Below, one piece after another: positions 48,888 through 58,670 of a DNA stretch of 60,673 bases. Both the position numbers and the translations under genes were made by a program. Source of the stretch: Methanosarcinales archaeon (GTDB taxonomy: Archaea; Halobacteriota; Methanosarcinia; Methanosarcinales; Methanoperedenaceae); NCBI GenBank assembly GCA_905339155.1, contig CAJPFJ010000046.1:1-60673 (forward strand), read 5' to 3'. Each line of letters opens with the position of its first letter. Positions within the stretch are counted from its first letter, which is position 1. Below the pieces are notes generated by a model. That model had not been told where the DNA came from. It made no database searches and saw nothing but the letters and a program-made list of their open reading frames with translations.

Positions 48888-49550
48888 ATGAATATAGATA
48901 TGAAGACAAAGGAAACATTTGTAAAAAATTTATTAAACTGGTATTCTAAGAATAAAAGAGATTTTTCCTGGCGAAATAAAACAAATCCATTTCACATACT
49001 TGTTGCAGAGATCATGCTTCAAAAAACAGATGCTAAAAAAGTGAGTGAGGTATACGACAAATTTATAGAAAGGCATCCTACGCCGCAAGATCTTGCTTCT
49101 GCAGAATTATCTGAATTAAAAAAAGAATTAGCTATTTTAGGAATTCATAAAAGAGCGGAAAGGATGAAAAAGTTAGCTGAAAAAATTATCTTAGAATATG
49201 GCGGTGAAGTTCCATCTGAAAAAGAAGAACTCCTCAAACTCCCAGGGGTGGGCGAGTACATTTCTAATGCAGTTCTATGCTTCGCATTTGGTGAAAATGT
49301 TCCTATAGTGGATACAAATGTTATACGTTTGATCGAAAGAGTCTTTGGCGTTAAATCATCTAAATCCCGTCCTCGAACCGATAGAAAAATCTGGGAGTTT
49401 GCTGCTGAATTAGTTCCCAAAGGGAAGTGCAGAGAATACAATCAAGCGCTTTTAGATTTTGCAGCGTCCGTTTGCACATCCAAAAATCCACTATCAGGTA
49501 TTTGTCCAGAAAAGATGATATGTTGTTTTGCCAAGGAAAAGTCTGCTTAA
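48888..49550 (+). CDS. T/G-mismatch-type DNA glycosylase (MIG/EndoIII family)
   Basis: 220 residues. It has the helix-hairpin-helix LPGVGEYISNAV (about 117) and the catalytic-Asp motif IVDTNVIRLIERVFG (about 143), plus four C-terminal Cys for a [4Fe-4S] cluster (VCTSKNPLSGICPEKMICC). The Tyr after GVGE, in place of the EndoIII Lys, matches MIG of Methanothermobacter, which repairs T:G mismatches from deaminated 5-methylcytosine beside a methylase. Here it probably protects methylated sites made by DrmMII. MutY-type activity is an alternative. Confidence 0.85.
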   Translation: MNIDMKTKETFVKNLLNWYSKNKRDFSWRNKTNPFHILVAEIMLQKTDAKKVSEVYDKFIERHPTPQDLASAELSELKKELAILGIHKRAERMKKLAEKIILEYGGEVPSEKEELLKLPGVGEYISNAVLCFAFGENVPIVDTNVIRLIERVFGVKSSKSRPRTDRKIWEFAAELVPKGKCREYNQALLDFAASVCTSKNPLSGICPEKMICCFAKEKSA

Positions 49551-50446
49551 GCTGTATCGTGTTTTAGATCATTAAGTGCCACTTGTTTTGAATTATCCCA
49601 CAATTTATTTACGAGTTCTGATATTGGTTTGACCTTTTTCCCTCTAATAACAACACCAATCTCAAAGTTAGATTTTAGCCCAGTCTCCGTTACATTAGCG
49701 CTCCCTATATAGCAAGCAGATTCATCAGATAGAACTAATTTAGAATGAAGTGCATATAGTTGCCTCCGTGTAGTTCCACTGCGCTTAAAAAAATCTCGGA
49801 TCTCAAGTTTATCGATGATTTTTTCCTCCTCGAATTTCGAGATTATTAGCCTTAAAGAATTCAATAAACTCCAATTTTTTTCGTCTTCAAATATTTCCCT
49901 CGTTACAATTTTGATCGATGCTCCTCTTGATGCTGCACTTGTCAAAGCTGGAAGAATGGATGCTGTACCAAATACATCAAAAAAAGGATTTATAATCCAC
50001 AGCGTATTTTCTGCCGAAATTATCAACCTTTTTATAGTAGGATCAATTGGTTCAATCTGCTGGATTTTCTCACCAAAAATAATAGCTGGAGGAATCGTAG
50101 CCACAATCTCTATTAAATCTTCTTTTCTAGGGGCAAAATATTCTTCGGCTTCAGAAAGTACTTTAGCTCCTAATTTCTGCTCTTCAAAATATGTCTCAAG
50201 AGATTTTGCATCAAACGTAAATACATAGTCCTCTATCACCGATGCTACTTCTTCAGGAATTAAAACTTTTTCATTCTTTAGAAGATACAGAAACGATATA
50301 TGCAGCTTTTTATCCAAAAGTCCTTCTGCATTTTTTATTATTTCTCGTCCGCTGACAGCGGCATTTTTCCTTGCCAAGCTGCGCATCTTTTCTTGCAGTG
50401 CCTCAATGTTAGCAGCGTTTTTCATGTATACAGAGAGTTCGTACAA
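49547..50446 (-). CDS. drmC: DISARM phospholipase-D-like protein DrmC
   Basis: 299 residues. The HKD motif is AL-HSKLVLSDESACYIGSANV (His-x-Lys-x4-Asp...Gly-Ser-x-Asn) at about 235-255, and the degenerate first half (LWIINPFFDVFGT) lies at about 155. DrmC is the PLD-like component of DISARM; its activity is dispensable in some systems. The gene is last of the drmE-A-B-C unit, 3 bases from drmB, and its 3' end overlaps that of the glycosylase gene by 4 bases in convergent orientation. Confidence 0.88.
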   Translation of the reverse strand: MYELSVYMKNAANIEALQEKMRSLARKNAAVSGREIIKNAEGLLDKKLHISFLYLLKNEKVLIPEEVASVIEDYVFTFDAKSLETYFEEQKLGAKVLSEAEEYFAPRKEDLIEIVATIPPAIIFGEKIQQIEPIDPTIKRLIISAENTLWIINPFFDVFGTASILPALTSAASRGASIKIVTREIFEDEKNWSLLNSLRLIISKFEEEKIIDKLEIRDFFKRSGTTRRQLYALHSKLVLSDESACYIGSANVTETGLKSNFEIGVVIRGKKVKPISELVNKLWDNSKQVALNDLKHDTA

Positions 50447-50449
50447 CTT

Positions 50450-52285
50450 CTATTCACCTAACATATCGAAGAAATTTTTTTCCCAAAAGCCTATGAATTT
50501 TTGGTCGCTTTTTTCTTTTTTACCTATTAGCACGTCTCTTCCTAAATCCCTATTAAAATGCACGCAAGATATTTCGCTGGTCTGCAAGCATGCATGGCAC
50601 GATGCATCGCCGTCGATGCACACAGGATCATACAGGCACTTTTCAATTTCCCTTTGAGTTATATCTATCCAGGGAATTATGCTGTTCTCAAAAAGAGTAT
50701 GCATGCCTCCGAGCTGGAAATCATGGATATTATTACTGTAAATGATAACTGCTGGAACATTAGGGAACAGTATTTCTCCCAGAGAGTCTTTATCTAATCC
50801 GACTTGTCCGGATGCCCTAATTAATAGAGCATGGGATATTGTATGAATCAATTTATAAACATACTTAGTTATTGGATCTACATCTGGTATTTCGTCATAA
50901 ATAGGAATAATTTTTGTATTTACATGCTTAAGCATCCATGCTTTCTGTCCTTCAATATCATTTTTAGCGGGGATTTCTGAAACGATCCTGTTTACTTGCA
51001 GCCATTTTAATATCTTATAGCGGTTAAATTCAAGAACAATTCCCTCAGTTTCAGTTGCGTTCGCATAAATAGGAGTTTTCCCTCTATGGTTAGAATCTTC
51101 ACTAAAAGAGCGGAGTGTGCACACGGTTCTATCGAGCTTTCCCCGTGTGTAGCCGTAAACCGCAGAAACTATCGGAAGATCACTTACTACGAAGGCTTTT
51201 TCAACTCCAATTTTTTTCAATCTTTCAGGAAAGAGTTTAATTGTTGAATAATTAGGATTTCCTTCAGACTGCGCTTTTTTAATAACATCATCGAGAGATC
51301 GAATATTAGGAAGTTCTGTGGTCTCATTATATTCATGGATACTCATCGAAATATCTTTCAAATCATCATCTGACAGTTGAATAATTTGATCAATATTGGA
51401 AACAATTTTTTTTCTCTCATCATATAAATCCGGCTTTTGAACATTTTTAATTACAATTGATAGAAATTCTTTTGGAAGACCATCTATCAGCAATTTTTTC
51501 TCAAGAGATTCCATTTCATCCATCTGCGAATCATTTTTTAATGCATCTAAAAGTTTGTTGAAATCATGACCTCCAAGCTGATTCATATATTTTGCCAAAA
51601 CAAGCTTGTGAGAAAGTGGATTGCTGAAGATTTTCTCGTCACTGATACCAGAAACATTAATGAAGGTAAAAGAATGGGGATAAAAAACTTGACTTTTCCT
51701 AAATGGCGCAGTTTCCATATCCTCATTGCAGTCAAAGCATCTAGCACTTACAGATCCCAAGTCTCTTCCGCATATATGGCATCTCCACTGCCAATTTCTT
51801 GGAGAATCGCTATTATTCTTATTTAGATGAATGTTGCCGTTTCCATGAACCTCGCACTTTCTAACATATAGACTTTCTATTTTTCCACATTCATGATAGT
51901 TTATTAAATCTAACTGCTCAAGATTGCCGCCGCACTTACATTTGTAGTTATCCTTCTTTGTTTCTCTTTTAAAATGGTCTATATCTGAATATTTTAAAAC
52001 TTTTTTGCATGTTTTGCAGGTAAAGGTAAGGGGAAAAAGTTCAACTTCAATAGAAATGGGTTCCAAAAATACGTATTCATTAAGGAGTCCAGCCTTAGGA
52101 TAATTTCTCTTTTTCGGAAATCTTTCAAGAGAATTTTGTATTTTAGTAACTAATCTTGGCCGATTAATTCTCTCGATCGGTTTTGTCTGCCATTTAACGA
52201 CCTTAGCTATTGTTTGAGTGTCCGAATGATCAACAACGCATTCAGGAAGATAGCGGAATAAAACTTGACTTTTTCCTCGCCTCAA
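50450..52285 (-). CDS. drmB: DISARM DUF1998 protein DrmB
   Basis: 611 residues. Zinc-binding Cys clusters occupy the first third (CKTCKK, CKCGG, CEVHG, CHICGRD, CFDCNED). The C-terminal DUF1998 domain has the Cys-rich signature CIDGDASCHACLQTSEISC, then HFNRDLGRD. DrmB forms a stable complex with the helicase DrmA and restricts access to its ssDNA channel. It is directly joined to drmA (1-base gap). Confidence 0.93.
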   Translation of the reverse strand: MRRGKSQVLFRYLPECVVDHSDTQTIAKVVKWQTKPIERINRPRLVTKIQNSLERFPKKRNYPKAGLLNEYVFLEPISIEVELFPLTFTCKTCKKVLKYSDIDHFKRETKKDNYKCKCGGNLEQLDLINYHECGKIESLYVRKCEVHGNGNIHLNKNNSDSPRNWQWRCHICGRDLGSVSARCFDCNEDMETAPFRKSQVFYPHSFTFINVSGISDEKIFSNPLSHKLVLAKYMNQLGGHDFNKLLDALKNDSQMDEMESLEKKLLIDGLPKEFLSIVIKNVQKPDLYDERKKIVSNIDQIIQLSDDDLKDISMSIHEYNETTELPNIRSLDDVIKKAQSEGNPNYSTIKLFPERLKKIGVEKAFVVSDLPIVSAVYGYTRGKLDRTVCTLRSFSEDSNHRGKTPIYANATETEGIVLEFNRYKILKWLQVNRIVSEIPAKNDIEGQKAWMLKHVNTKIIPIYDEIPDVDPITKYVYKLIHTISHALLIRASGQVGLDKDSLGEILFPNVPAVIIYSNNIHDFQLGGMHTLFENSIIPWIDITQREIEKCLYDPVCIDGDASCHACLQTSEISCVHFNRDLGRDVLIGKKEKSDQKFIGFWEKNFFDMLGE

Positions 52286-55200
52286 TCAATCCACTCCTTT
52301 TGTTCTTCTTGAACTTACACTGTCCATCGGATCGTAACTTGATTTAGTAGGAGATATTTCTATCGGGATATCTGTATCTCGCAGGCTTGTCATAGGCTTA
52401 TCAGATAACAGCATTGGAATGAATATATCAGAATCGCTGAAAAGTATTTCATTTATATATTTTTTAATGTCTTGTTCAATAACCGATTTAAAATAAAGCC
52501 CTTTTTCATCCTTTTCAACATTGTAGCTTTGAAGGACAAAGTCCATTATTTGTTCATCCGTAATGACTTTATCATTATATGCCCTGGAAAAACCTTTGCT
52601 CATATAGGTTTTCTTATATCCTTTTTTCTGCAGTTTTAGATCAAAATAATTCAAAATTGCTGCAGAAAAAATTCCGGGAAGGGTGCGGTGAATTGTGAAT
52701 TTTGCCCACCTATTTATTGGAACAGGTTCTACCAACATATCTTTGAATTCATGAAATTTTACGAAATATTTGTAATAGCTTTGATCTCTCTCCCGTGTGT
52801 GATTAAAAACGATAAAAATTAATCCAGGATATTTTCTACCTACCCGGCTGTATGCTTGAATATATTCAGCAGTATTGCGGGGCATTCCTCTGAAAATCAT
52901 AAAATTCATTTTGTCAATATCAACGCCGTGGGAAATCATACTGGTAGCCGTAATTAAATCAATTTTCCCTTCAGAGTCTGGATTTTCAACAGAAGCAAGT
53001 ACTTCTTTAATATCGCTGAAATTAACATCTCCGGTAAGAGTTGCATAATTAATTTCTTTATACATATCTTTTTTTAAGCGAGGATTTACCATTGTTTTTA
53101 TAGATTGATTTACAGCATCGCCTTCCAATTTTACCAAATTGTATGAGAGAGAGAGTTCATAATCCTTAATAGTGTCCACAACATCTTTAATGTCTTTAAA
53201 TCCTATTTTTGCATCTAGAAGTTTTTGAGGATCTTTCTTATAGTCTTGAATGATCTCAGAATAGAAGCGGATTATATCTAAAATAGTAAAAATTATAGTT
53301 TTGTTATGCGGCATCAGGCCAACAATCAATCTACTGAGTTCATTTTTATCTTCATAAGCGTAAAAAGATTCCATTAACTTCGGACCAGCAGAGGGAAATT
53401 GAATTCCCTCCCTTTGGTAAAGTTCTTTTAATTGAAGCCAATACTTTGAAATTGTTGCGGTTGAAGTTATTATCTTTATTTTTTTCTCTCCTATTGTCTT
53501 GCTGTAATGGTTCAAAAAAGATTCATAATGGGAATCATAAGAACCCAAGGATTCTTTTATGAGATGCATCTCATCTTGAATGAATATAGTCGGAAGAGGA
53601 TCTGATAATTGAACTTTTTCATATTTCTCTCTTTTACATAGATTTGGATCTTCAAAGCCGTACTTTTTCTTCTTATAATAGCACTCCTCATCGCTCATAT
53701 ACCCATGATCTGGGCATCGAAGGGTGACTTGTCCAAAGATATTCCGATAAAATCTCATCCAGCCAATTGATGCCATTTTATCAAGAGTTGAAACAATAAA
53801 AGTTGGAAGATATCTGAATATTTCTTCATCAGAAATATATATTGGCAGCTCTTCTTTGCAGTTAGGATTTTTACATACATGTAGTATGCGCAACCGCTTT
53901 AAATCGCCTTCGACCTCAACAGAGTTCTGATGGCAGAAAGGACATTTTTGAATGATTTTGAAAAGCTCTTTTTCTTGCCCCCCTTCTATAATGGGTGTGA
54001 TTTTGTCTAATTTGTCGCCATATGGGGTTTTACCTACGTAGATTTTGTTAGGTGTGTTTCCTTCTCCCACAAAATATCCTGTGCTAAACTGCTCAAACTC
54101 TGGCCTGCCGATAATAGGATGCGAACGCCTTAGTTTTTCAGCCTGTGCAAAAATATCTGCAATTCTTTGAAGCTGCTGAAGAGACAGAAGACGCAGAGGA
54201 AAACGAGTTACAGCAGAAACTCCTGCTTTTTTCCCCATCAATCTGTCATAAAATATAGTAAATACAACTGTTCCTAAGTAAGCTTCGGTTTTGCCCCCGC
54301 CAGTAGGAAAATAAACAACATCAACGAAATCTCTATAATTTTTAATGGATTTATCATGAACTGAAGCGATATCAGGTATTTCCATTACAATAAAAACAAT
54401 TTGAAAAAGATGCCACGTATCAAAGCTCTTTGACGAATTAAGAAAAGATTTATTCATCAATATAAAAGCTTCTAAGGCATTATTTTTTTCCTCTAGTACC
54501 TTTATTCCAGTTGAATGTCTTTCAACTTCTCTTCGAAAATTATCTAAATCATCTTTGAATGTTCTTTTTCCTTTCTCAGTCAGACTATTGGAGGATTTTC
54601 TATTTTCAAAGTCCTTCTCTAAGTCTTTTAGCGCATTTTCCATTATGCTTTGAAGATTCTTTAGAACTAGAATAGGATTTTCAGCAAGCTCTTTAAAAGT
54701 TATCTTGATTGAACTATTAGATTTGTATTTTTTTTGTTCAAACACGGGAAGATGTTCGGTATGAATCTCATTCTCACTATTCTTCTTAATAGAGCAGTTT
54801 ATACCGCTGGCAAATATATTACCGTCATATTTATAATCATCTTTCAAATAGTCAAGTACGAAAGGCTCAAAATTGGCATCAATTAGTTTGAGTCCGATTT
54901 TCGTTTCAAAAATCGAATTATCTACGCCCTCTTCCTCTCTTTCCTCCTGAAGATTATTTATCATTGAGAGTGAAAGCTTTACGTTTTCATCATTAAAATT
55001 GGATATGTTATATTTTAATTTGACATCCCATTTAGGGCGAGCGGATTTTTCCCCCCATCCTTTTAGGAAATCTGAAAAAGCAGCTTCGTCTTTAAGTGCT
55101 TCTTCGGGAACGTTCAATTCTTGACTTCTTTCTTTTCTCGTTTTTCCTTTGTGTTTTCGTGAGAAAAATTTATTTTCATCGTTATCAAAGATTTGCAGAG

Positions 55201-55741
55201 CCGAGCTTATAATCTCCTTGATTTCATCAAACTCTCCTTCGCCGTCAAATTCGCCCTTGAGAAGTTCATTGAGATTTTTCTCTATTATGATTTCTTTAAA
55301 TGAAATTTTCTTATACGCTGAACGCAAGCGATATCCAGATGATTTTCCTTCATCATTTTCACCCTCAAACTTGTCATCTTCTTCACTAAGCGCTGATATA
55401 TATTCTCCGCTTTTTTCTTTCTCATAAATCTGCTTTTGTTCATTCAAAGTCGGAAAAACTCTATAATAAAAAGCACCTTTTGGCGTTATGCGAATTTTGG
55501 CAGCTGGCAAATCGGATTTTCTGATAAGAACCTCTATGCCTATAACAAATGGGGATGTTTTTGTTATTACTCTTGAGAGCTTATCTAAGTCCTTTTGTGT
55601 AGAGAGATTCCCAACAAAAATCTTTCTGCACGGTTTTTCATCATATATTCTATCGAAACACGTACCTATAGCTCTGTCAGAGATTTCTCTAAATATGAGT
55701 TTTATAAACTGTTCTTTTACTTTATTTGAAGCTCCATTCAT
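52286..55741 (-). CDS. drmA: DISARM helicase DrmA
   Basis: 1151 residues. Walker A YFPTGGGKTEAYLG (about residue 480), DExx-type motif FIQDEMHLIKE (about 724), STATIS (about 760) and the motif VI-like SRVGRKYPGLIF (about 960) mark a superfamily 2 helicase. Two CxxC pairs (CPFCHQN, CKNPNC) near 600-630 bind zinc. DrmA and DrmB form the core that loads on invading DNA with 5' overhangs. It is followed within 1 base by drmB and overlaps the drmE stop by 4 bases. Confidence 0.95.
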   Translation of the reverse strand: MNGASNKVKEQFIKLIFREISDRAIGTCFDRIYDEKPCRKIFVGNLSTQKDLDKLSRVITKTSPFVIGIEVLIRKSDLPAAKIRITPKGAFYYRVFPTLNEQKQIYEKEKSGEYISALSEEDDKFEGENDEGKSSGYRLRSAYKKISFKEIIIEKNLNELLKGEFDGEGEFDEIKEIISSALQIFDNDENKFFSRKHKGKTRKERSQELNVPEEALKDEAAFSDFLKGWGEKSARPKWDVKLKYNISNFNDENVKLSLSMINNLQEEREEEGVDNSIFETKIGLKLIDANFEPFVLDYLKDDYKYDGNIFASGINCSIKKNSENEIHTEHLPVFEQKKYKSNSSIKITFKELAENPILVLKNLQSIMENALKDLEKDFENRKSSNSLTEKGKRTFKDDLDNFRREVERHSTGIKVLEEKNNALEAFILMNKSFLNSSKSFDTWHLFQIVFIVMEIPDIASVHDKSIKNYRDFVDVVYFPTGGGKTEAYLGTVVFTIFYDRLMGKKAGVSAVTRFPLRLLSLQQLQRIADIFAQAEKLRRSHPIIGRPEFEQFSTGYFVGEGNTPNKIYVGKTPYGDKLDKITPIIEGGQEKELFKIIQKCPFCHQNSVEVEGDLKRLRILHVCKNPNCKEELPIYISDEEIFRYLPTFIVSTLDKMASIGWMRFYRNIFGQVTLRCPDHGYMSDEECYYKKKKYGFEDPNLCKREKYEKVQLSDPLPTIFIQDEMHLIKESLGSYDSHYESFLNHYSKTIGEKKIKIITSTATISKYWLQLKELYQREGIQFPSAGPKLMESFYAYEDKNELSRLIVGLMPHNKTIIFTILDIIRFYSEIIQDYKKDPQKLLDAKIGFKDIKDVVDTIKDYELSLSYNLVKLEGDAVNQSIKTMVNPRLKKDMYKEINYATLTGDVNFSDIKEVLASVENPDSEGKIDLITATSMISHGVDIDKMNFMIFRGMPRNTAEYIQAYSRVGRKYPGLIFIVFNHTRERDQSYYKYFVKFHEFKDMLVEPVPINRWAKFTIHRTLPGIFSAAILNYFDLKLQKKGYKKTYMSKGFSRAYNDKVITDEQIMDFVLQSYNVEKDEKGLYFKSVIEQDIKKYINEILFSDSDIFIPMLLSDKPMTSLRDTDIPIEISPTKSSYDPMDSVSSRRTKGVD

Positions 55742-58269
55742 TTTTCAATCCCCTCAGCAATTAAGTTTCTATCTAAAAGACTTATGTTGACTTTTTCTGG
55801 GCCTTCCACAGCTTTTACTCTCTCAATTGTAATAATGTTTGCGAAATCCTCAAGATACAAATCAAGGTCGCTATCGATTAAAGTGTCGTCTTCGCCTCCC
55901 TGCTCAAGAGCTACGCCAGCTTTAGGTATTAATCTTCCAAGCTTTCTGGAAAGACTGTGGTGTATACCGCGAAGCCTCTGTACTGCGGCGTAAATCTTAT
56001 CGACATTTTCTATTAAAAAAGGCTGCTTATATATTTCTCCGATTAGTTTTATATTGTTTTTATCTCTAGGTCCAATTACCCTTCCATTTACCCAATGAGA
56101 TACTGCCAAAGAGGTTGAAGGTGATTTTGCACCCAATAATTTGAGTTTGTCTAAAATCACAGCAGGATAATCCCCTGTTTCCTTCACTCCTCTTTGGAGA
56201 TAATGAATCCATGATTTTTGGTATGCTATGACTTCAATCATTTTAGGATGAGATTCCACTTTATTAATAACGGCTTCAGTAAGTGGTTTGCTAGTGCTAT
56301 TGTTTATCAAGATCAAAAGATCGTTTGGCTGAAGCAACTTAGCTTTTTTATAAGCAACTTCCTCTTTATAGTCAATATAAACCTGAACTGTTTTTTCAGT
56401 GTGCACATACATTATTCTATTGTTACCTAATCTCAACTTTACCGCTTCAACTTCGCTTTCGGTTATGCTAAGGCCTTCAAATCTACTTTCTGAGAGAATC
56501 TCAGCTTCTACGGTATAATCAGAATCAATAGAAAAATCCTGTTGAAGGAAGGTCTCAAGTAGCGGCTCAAGCTCAACTCCTATTATTTCAGCATCTATGG
56601 GATTTGTAAATACTATTTTATCTCTCGGCGGTTTAGAGCTCTTAGTGGATTTTTTGACTAGATTATTGATTTCTTCTAAGCCCCCTTTCACCATTTTAGC
56701 TATAGACCTTGTTCTCTTCTCGAAAGAAAAATAATCCGGCAAACCTTCATTTTCTTTTAGCATATATTTCAGGGGTGAAACCTCTGATGCATAAGTTAAA
56801 AAACCTAATGTTTCAGCGGAAGATATAGAAATTAGCCATTTTTGATAATATCTTGGGCAACCGTATAAAATACATATATCTATTGGTGAAATATCATTTA
56901 ATTCTTTAATTGAAATTAAAATGATTTCTTTATTTTCAAGAAGTTCTTTATTAAGATGTCGCTCATTTATCAAAAATCTTTTCAAAGCTTCTGAATCAGG
57001 TGTGTTTTTTGAAACGATAGCGAGCTTTTTCCCTTTATTAATTGCCTCATTGATTATTCGAGGAATAAGTGATGTTTTTCCTGAATTAGTTTTAATCATA
57101 TAATCATAAAGTCTTCTTATCTGATCAATAGAAGTTTGATAGAAACTTGAATAAGTGGAATCCCATTGAGATAACATGCTTAAATTTTGCTTTAGCTTTT
57201 CTATTTTTTGGGATATGGGAAAAAAGCCCCATGATACTGCATATTCTTTTTCGACATAAGACAGCGGAGCGGTAAGTTCTTCAAATGAATAAATTACATG
57301 AAGAAGTCTCTTGGAAGCTGAAATCGCAAATGGATTATTTTCTTTTTTAGCTTTTTGATAAAGTATTTTATAATTTTCCCTTGCTTCCATCAGGAGTTTA
57401 TTTATTTCAGCCTCTTCAATGGAAATGATTACTTTTGTAATTCCATTTGCTCTATTTCTTATCTGGTTAATTGTGTTCCAGAAGGGAGTTTCAGCCTTCT
57501 CCATATTCTTATGAATCTTCATATCTTTCTGATAGTCTTCAAGAAGTGCGGTGCTGTTCCACCCCCAATAAGAAATCCCAGCTTTTATCAATTGCACTGC
57601 ATATTCACATGGAGGATCTTTAGAAATAAAAAATATGCAAGGAATTGAGTTTCTTTTTGACCATGCTTTCAGATTTTGGAGATGCTCCATAGGAATTGTA
57701 TCATTTATTTCGACAATGACCGCATAGATTTCTTTAGCAATCTCTTCCTCTGGAAGTGTTTGCGAATTTGCTGACAACAAGAGATTCGGATCAATAAAAT
57801 CTCCAGCTTTTTTTATTCGAGTAATATTTATTATCCTTCCCTTACGATTTATTAAGCCAACTGGGAAAAAACTTTCATGCAATTTCATGGCACGTGCATT
57901 GAAATTTAAAAAATGAGTCTTAATTTCATCCCTAATTGCGACTCTTTCATTAATAATAAGAATTTTTCTTCTATTTTTATATTCAAACCTGCTATATAAA
58001 GCTTCTAAGGCAATGGGCGCCAAAAATGAGAAATTATTTGCAGGATAAATCAACAGCCCTTCTTGCTGTCTATCTAATATGCATCTGAAAAATAAAAGAG
58101 CAGTTCGATCAACAGTATGAAAAGATAAATCTTTGCCGATGTAATTAAGGTGACCATTATCAAGGCTCCATAGCAGAATACAGTCAGTCTGTGCTCTAAG
58201 AAAATCCTCCCAGTCTTTGGTAATCTCTTTATTTGCTTCTTTGCTGCTGCTATTTAATGTTACAGTCAT
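55738..58269 (-). CDS. drmE: Class 2 DISARM protein DrmE
   Basis: 843 residues, a size and place typical of DrmE in class 2 DISARM. It has helicase-like alpha/beta segments without an intact Walker A: RKILIINERVAIRDEIKTHF (about 85), KIHKNMEKAETPFWNTINQI, GKKLAIVSKNTPDSEALKRF, IDICILYGCPRYYQKWL, and a conserved C-terminus (GEDDTLIDSDLDLYLEDF). Function of DrmE is unknown. It is the first gene of the minus-strand unit; the upstream region (58270-58330) is AT-rich with TTTTTTAATATTATTAAC as its promoter. Confidence 0.85.
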   Translation of the reverse strand: MTVTLNSSSKEANKEITKDWEDFLRAQTDCILLWSLDNGHLNYIGKDLSFHTVDRTALLFFRCILDRQQEGLLIYPANNFSFLAPIALEALYSRFEYKNRRKILIINERVAIRDEIKTHFLNFNARAMKLHESFFPVGLINRKGRIINITRIKKAGDFIDPNLLLSANSQTLPEEEIAKEIYAVIVEINDTIPMEHLQNLKAWSKRNSIPCIFFISKDPPCEYAVQLIKAGISYWGWNSTALLEDYQKDMKIHKNMEKAETPFWNTINQIRNRANGITKVIISIEEAEINKLLMEARENYKILYQKAKKENNPFAISASKRLLHVIYSFEELTAPLSYVEKEYAVSWGFFPISQKIEKLKQNLSMLSQWDSTYSSFYQTSIDQIRRLYDYMIKTNSGKTSLIPRIINEAINKGKKLAIVSKNTPDSEALKRFLINERHLNKELLENKEIILISIKELNDISPIDICILYGCPRYYQKWLISISSAETLGFLTYASEVSPLKYMLKENEGLPDYFSFEKRTRSIAKMVKGGLEEINNLVKKSTKSSKPPRDKIVFTNPIDAEIIGVELEPLLETFLQQDFSIDSDYTVEAEILSESRFEGLSITESEVEAVKLRLGNNRIMYVHTEKTVQVYIDYKEEVAYKKAKLLQPNDLLILINNSTSKPLTEAVINKVESHPKMIEVIAYQKSWIHYLQRGVKETGDYPAVILDKLKLLGAKSPSTSLAVSHWVNGRVIGPRDKNNIKLIGEIYKQPFLIENVDKIYAAVQRLRGIHHSLSRKLGRLIPKAGVALEQGGEDDTLIDSDLDLYLEDFANIITIERVKAVEGPEKVNISLLDRNLIAEGIEK

Positions 58270-58543
58270 TTACACAACTCTATTTTAGATTTTTTTTAAT
58301 ATTATTAACAGAATAGTATGAATATTTATGTATTTCCAAATAATTTTTCTCTTAATAGCATATTTCATTGATTTTAGCATGATATTGCCTTGGAATGGAC
58401 CAACAACACGATGGAAGGAAGTATTTTATCAAACCCACAGTATGGGAAAGTGCAAGTTCGGAGAATATCATAGTGCATATATAGAATGACATCATAACGA
58501 TTGAGTGTAGCCCCCAGGAAAAAGATGGCCCATACTTTGTTCT
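58270..58543. other. AT-rich promoter region and gene-free DNA
   Basis: The left part should hold the drmE promoter (minus strand). I saw no gene on either strand. At 58544 the first ~83-bp repeat starts. Confidence 0.4.
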
Positions 58544-58625
58544 AGGCCTGCATAAGCTGCAAAAACCTGTATTGAGGTAATAATTTTTCTATCGTAGCAT
58601 ACATTAATCGGACAGCCAGGCGCGG
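58544..58625. repeat. ~83-bp repeat, copy 1
   Basis: Begins AGGCCTGCATAAGCTGCAA and ends AGCCAGGCGCGG. It is about 80% identical to 59343-59426; the shared blocks are AGGCCTG-ATAAGCTGCAA, TAATAATTTTTCTATCG, CATAC-TTAAT and CAGCCAGGCGCGG. Ends AGGCCTG and CAGGCGCGG could pair partly (GCCTG/CAGGC), suggesting a transcribed hairpin or a short mobile element. Confidence 0.7.
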
Positions 58626-58670
58626 TGTTGCCTTGAAATCATGGAATGGCCAGTGTAATAGAGCAGGAGA

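Noticed and set aside
55738..58269. DrmD (SNF2 helicase of class 1 DISARM)
   Set aside because: No Walker A or SNF2 motifs, and the accompanying methyltransferase is a C5-cytosine enzyme, so DrmE of class 2 fits better.
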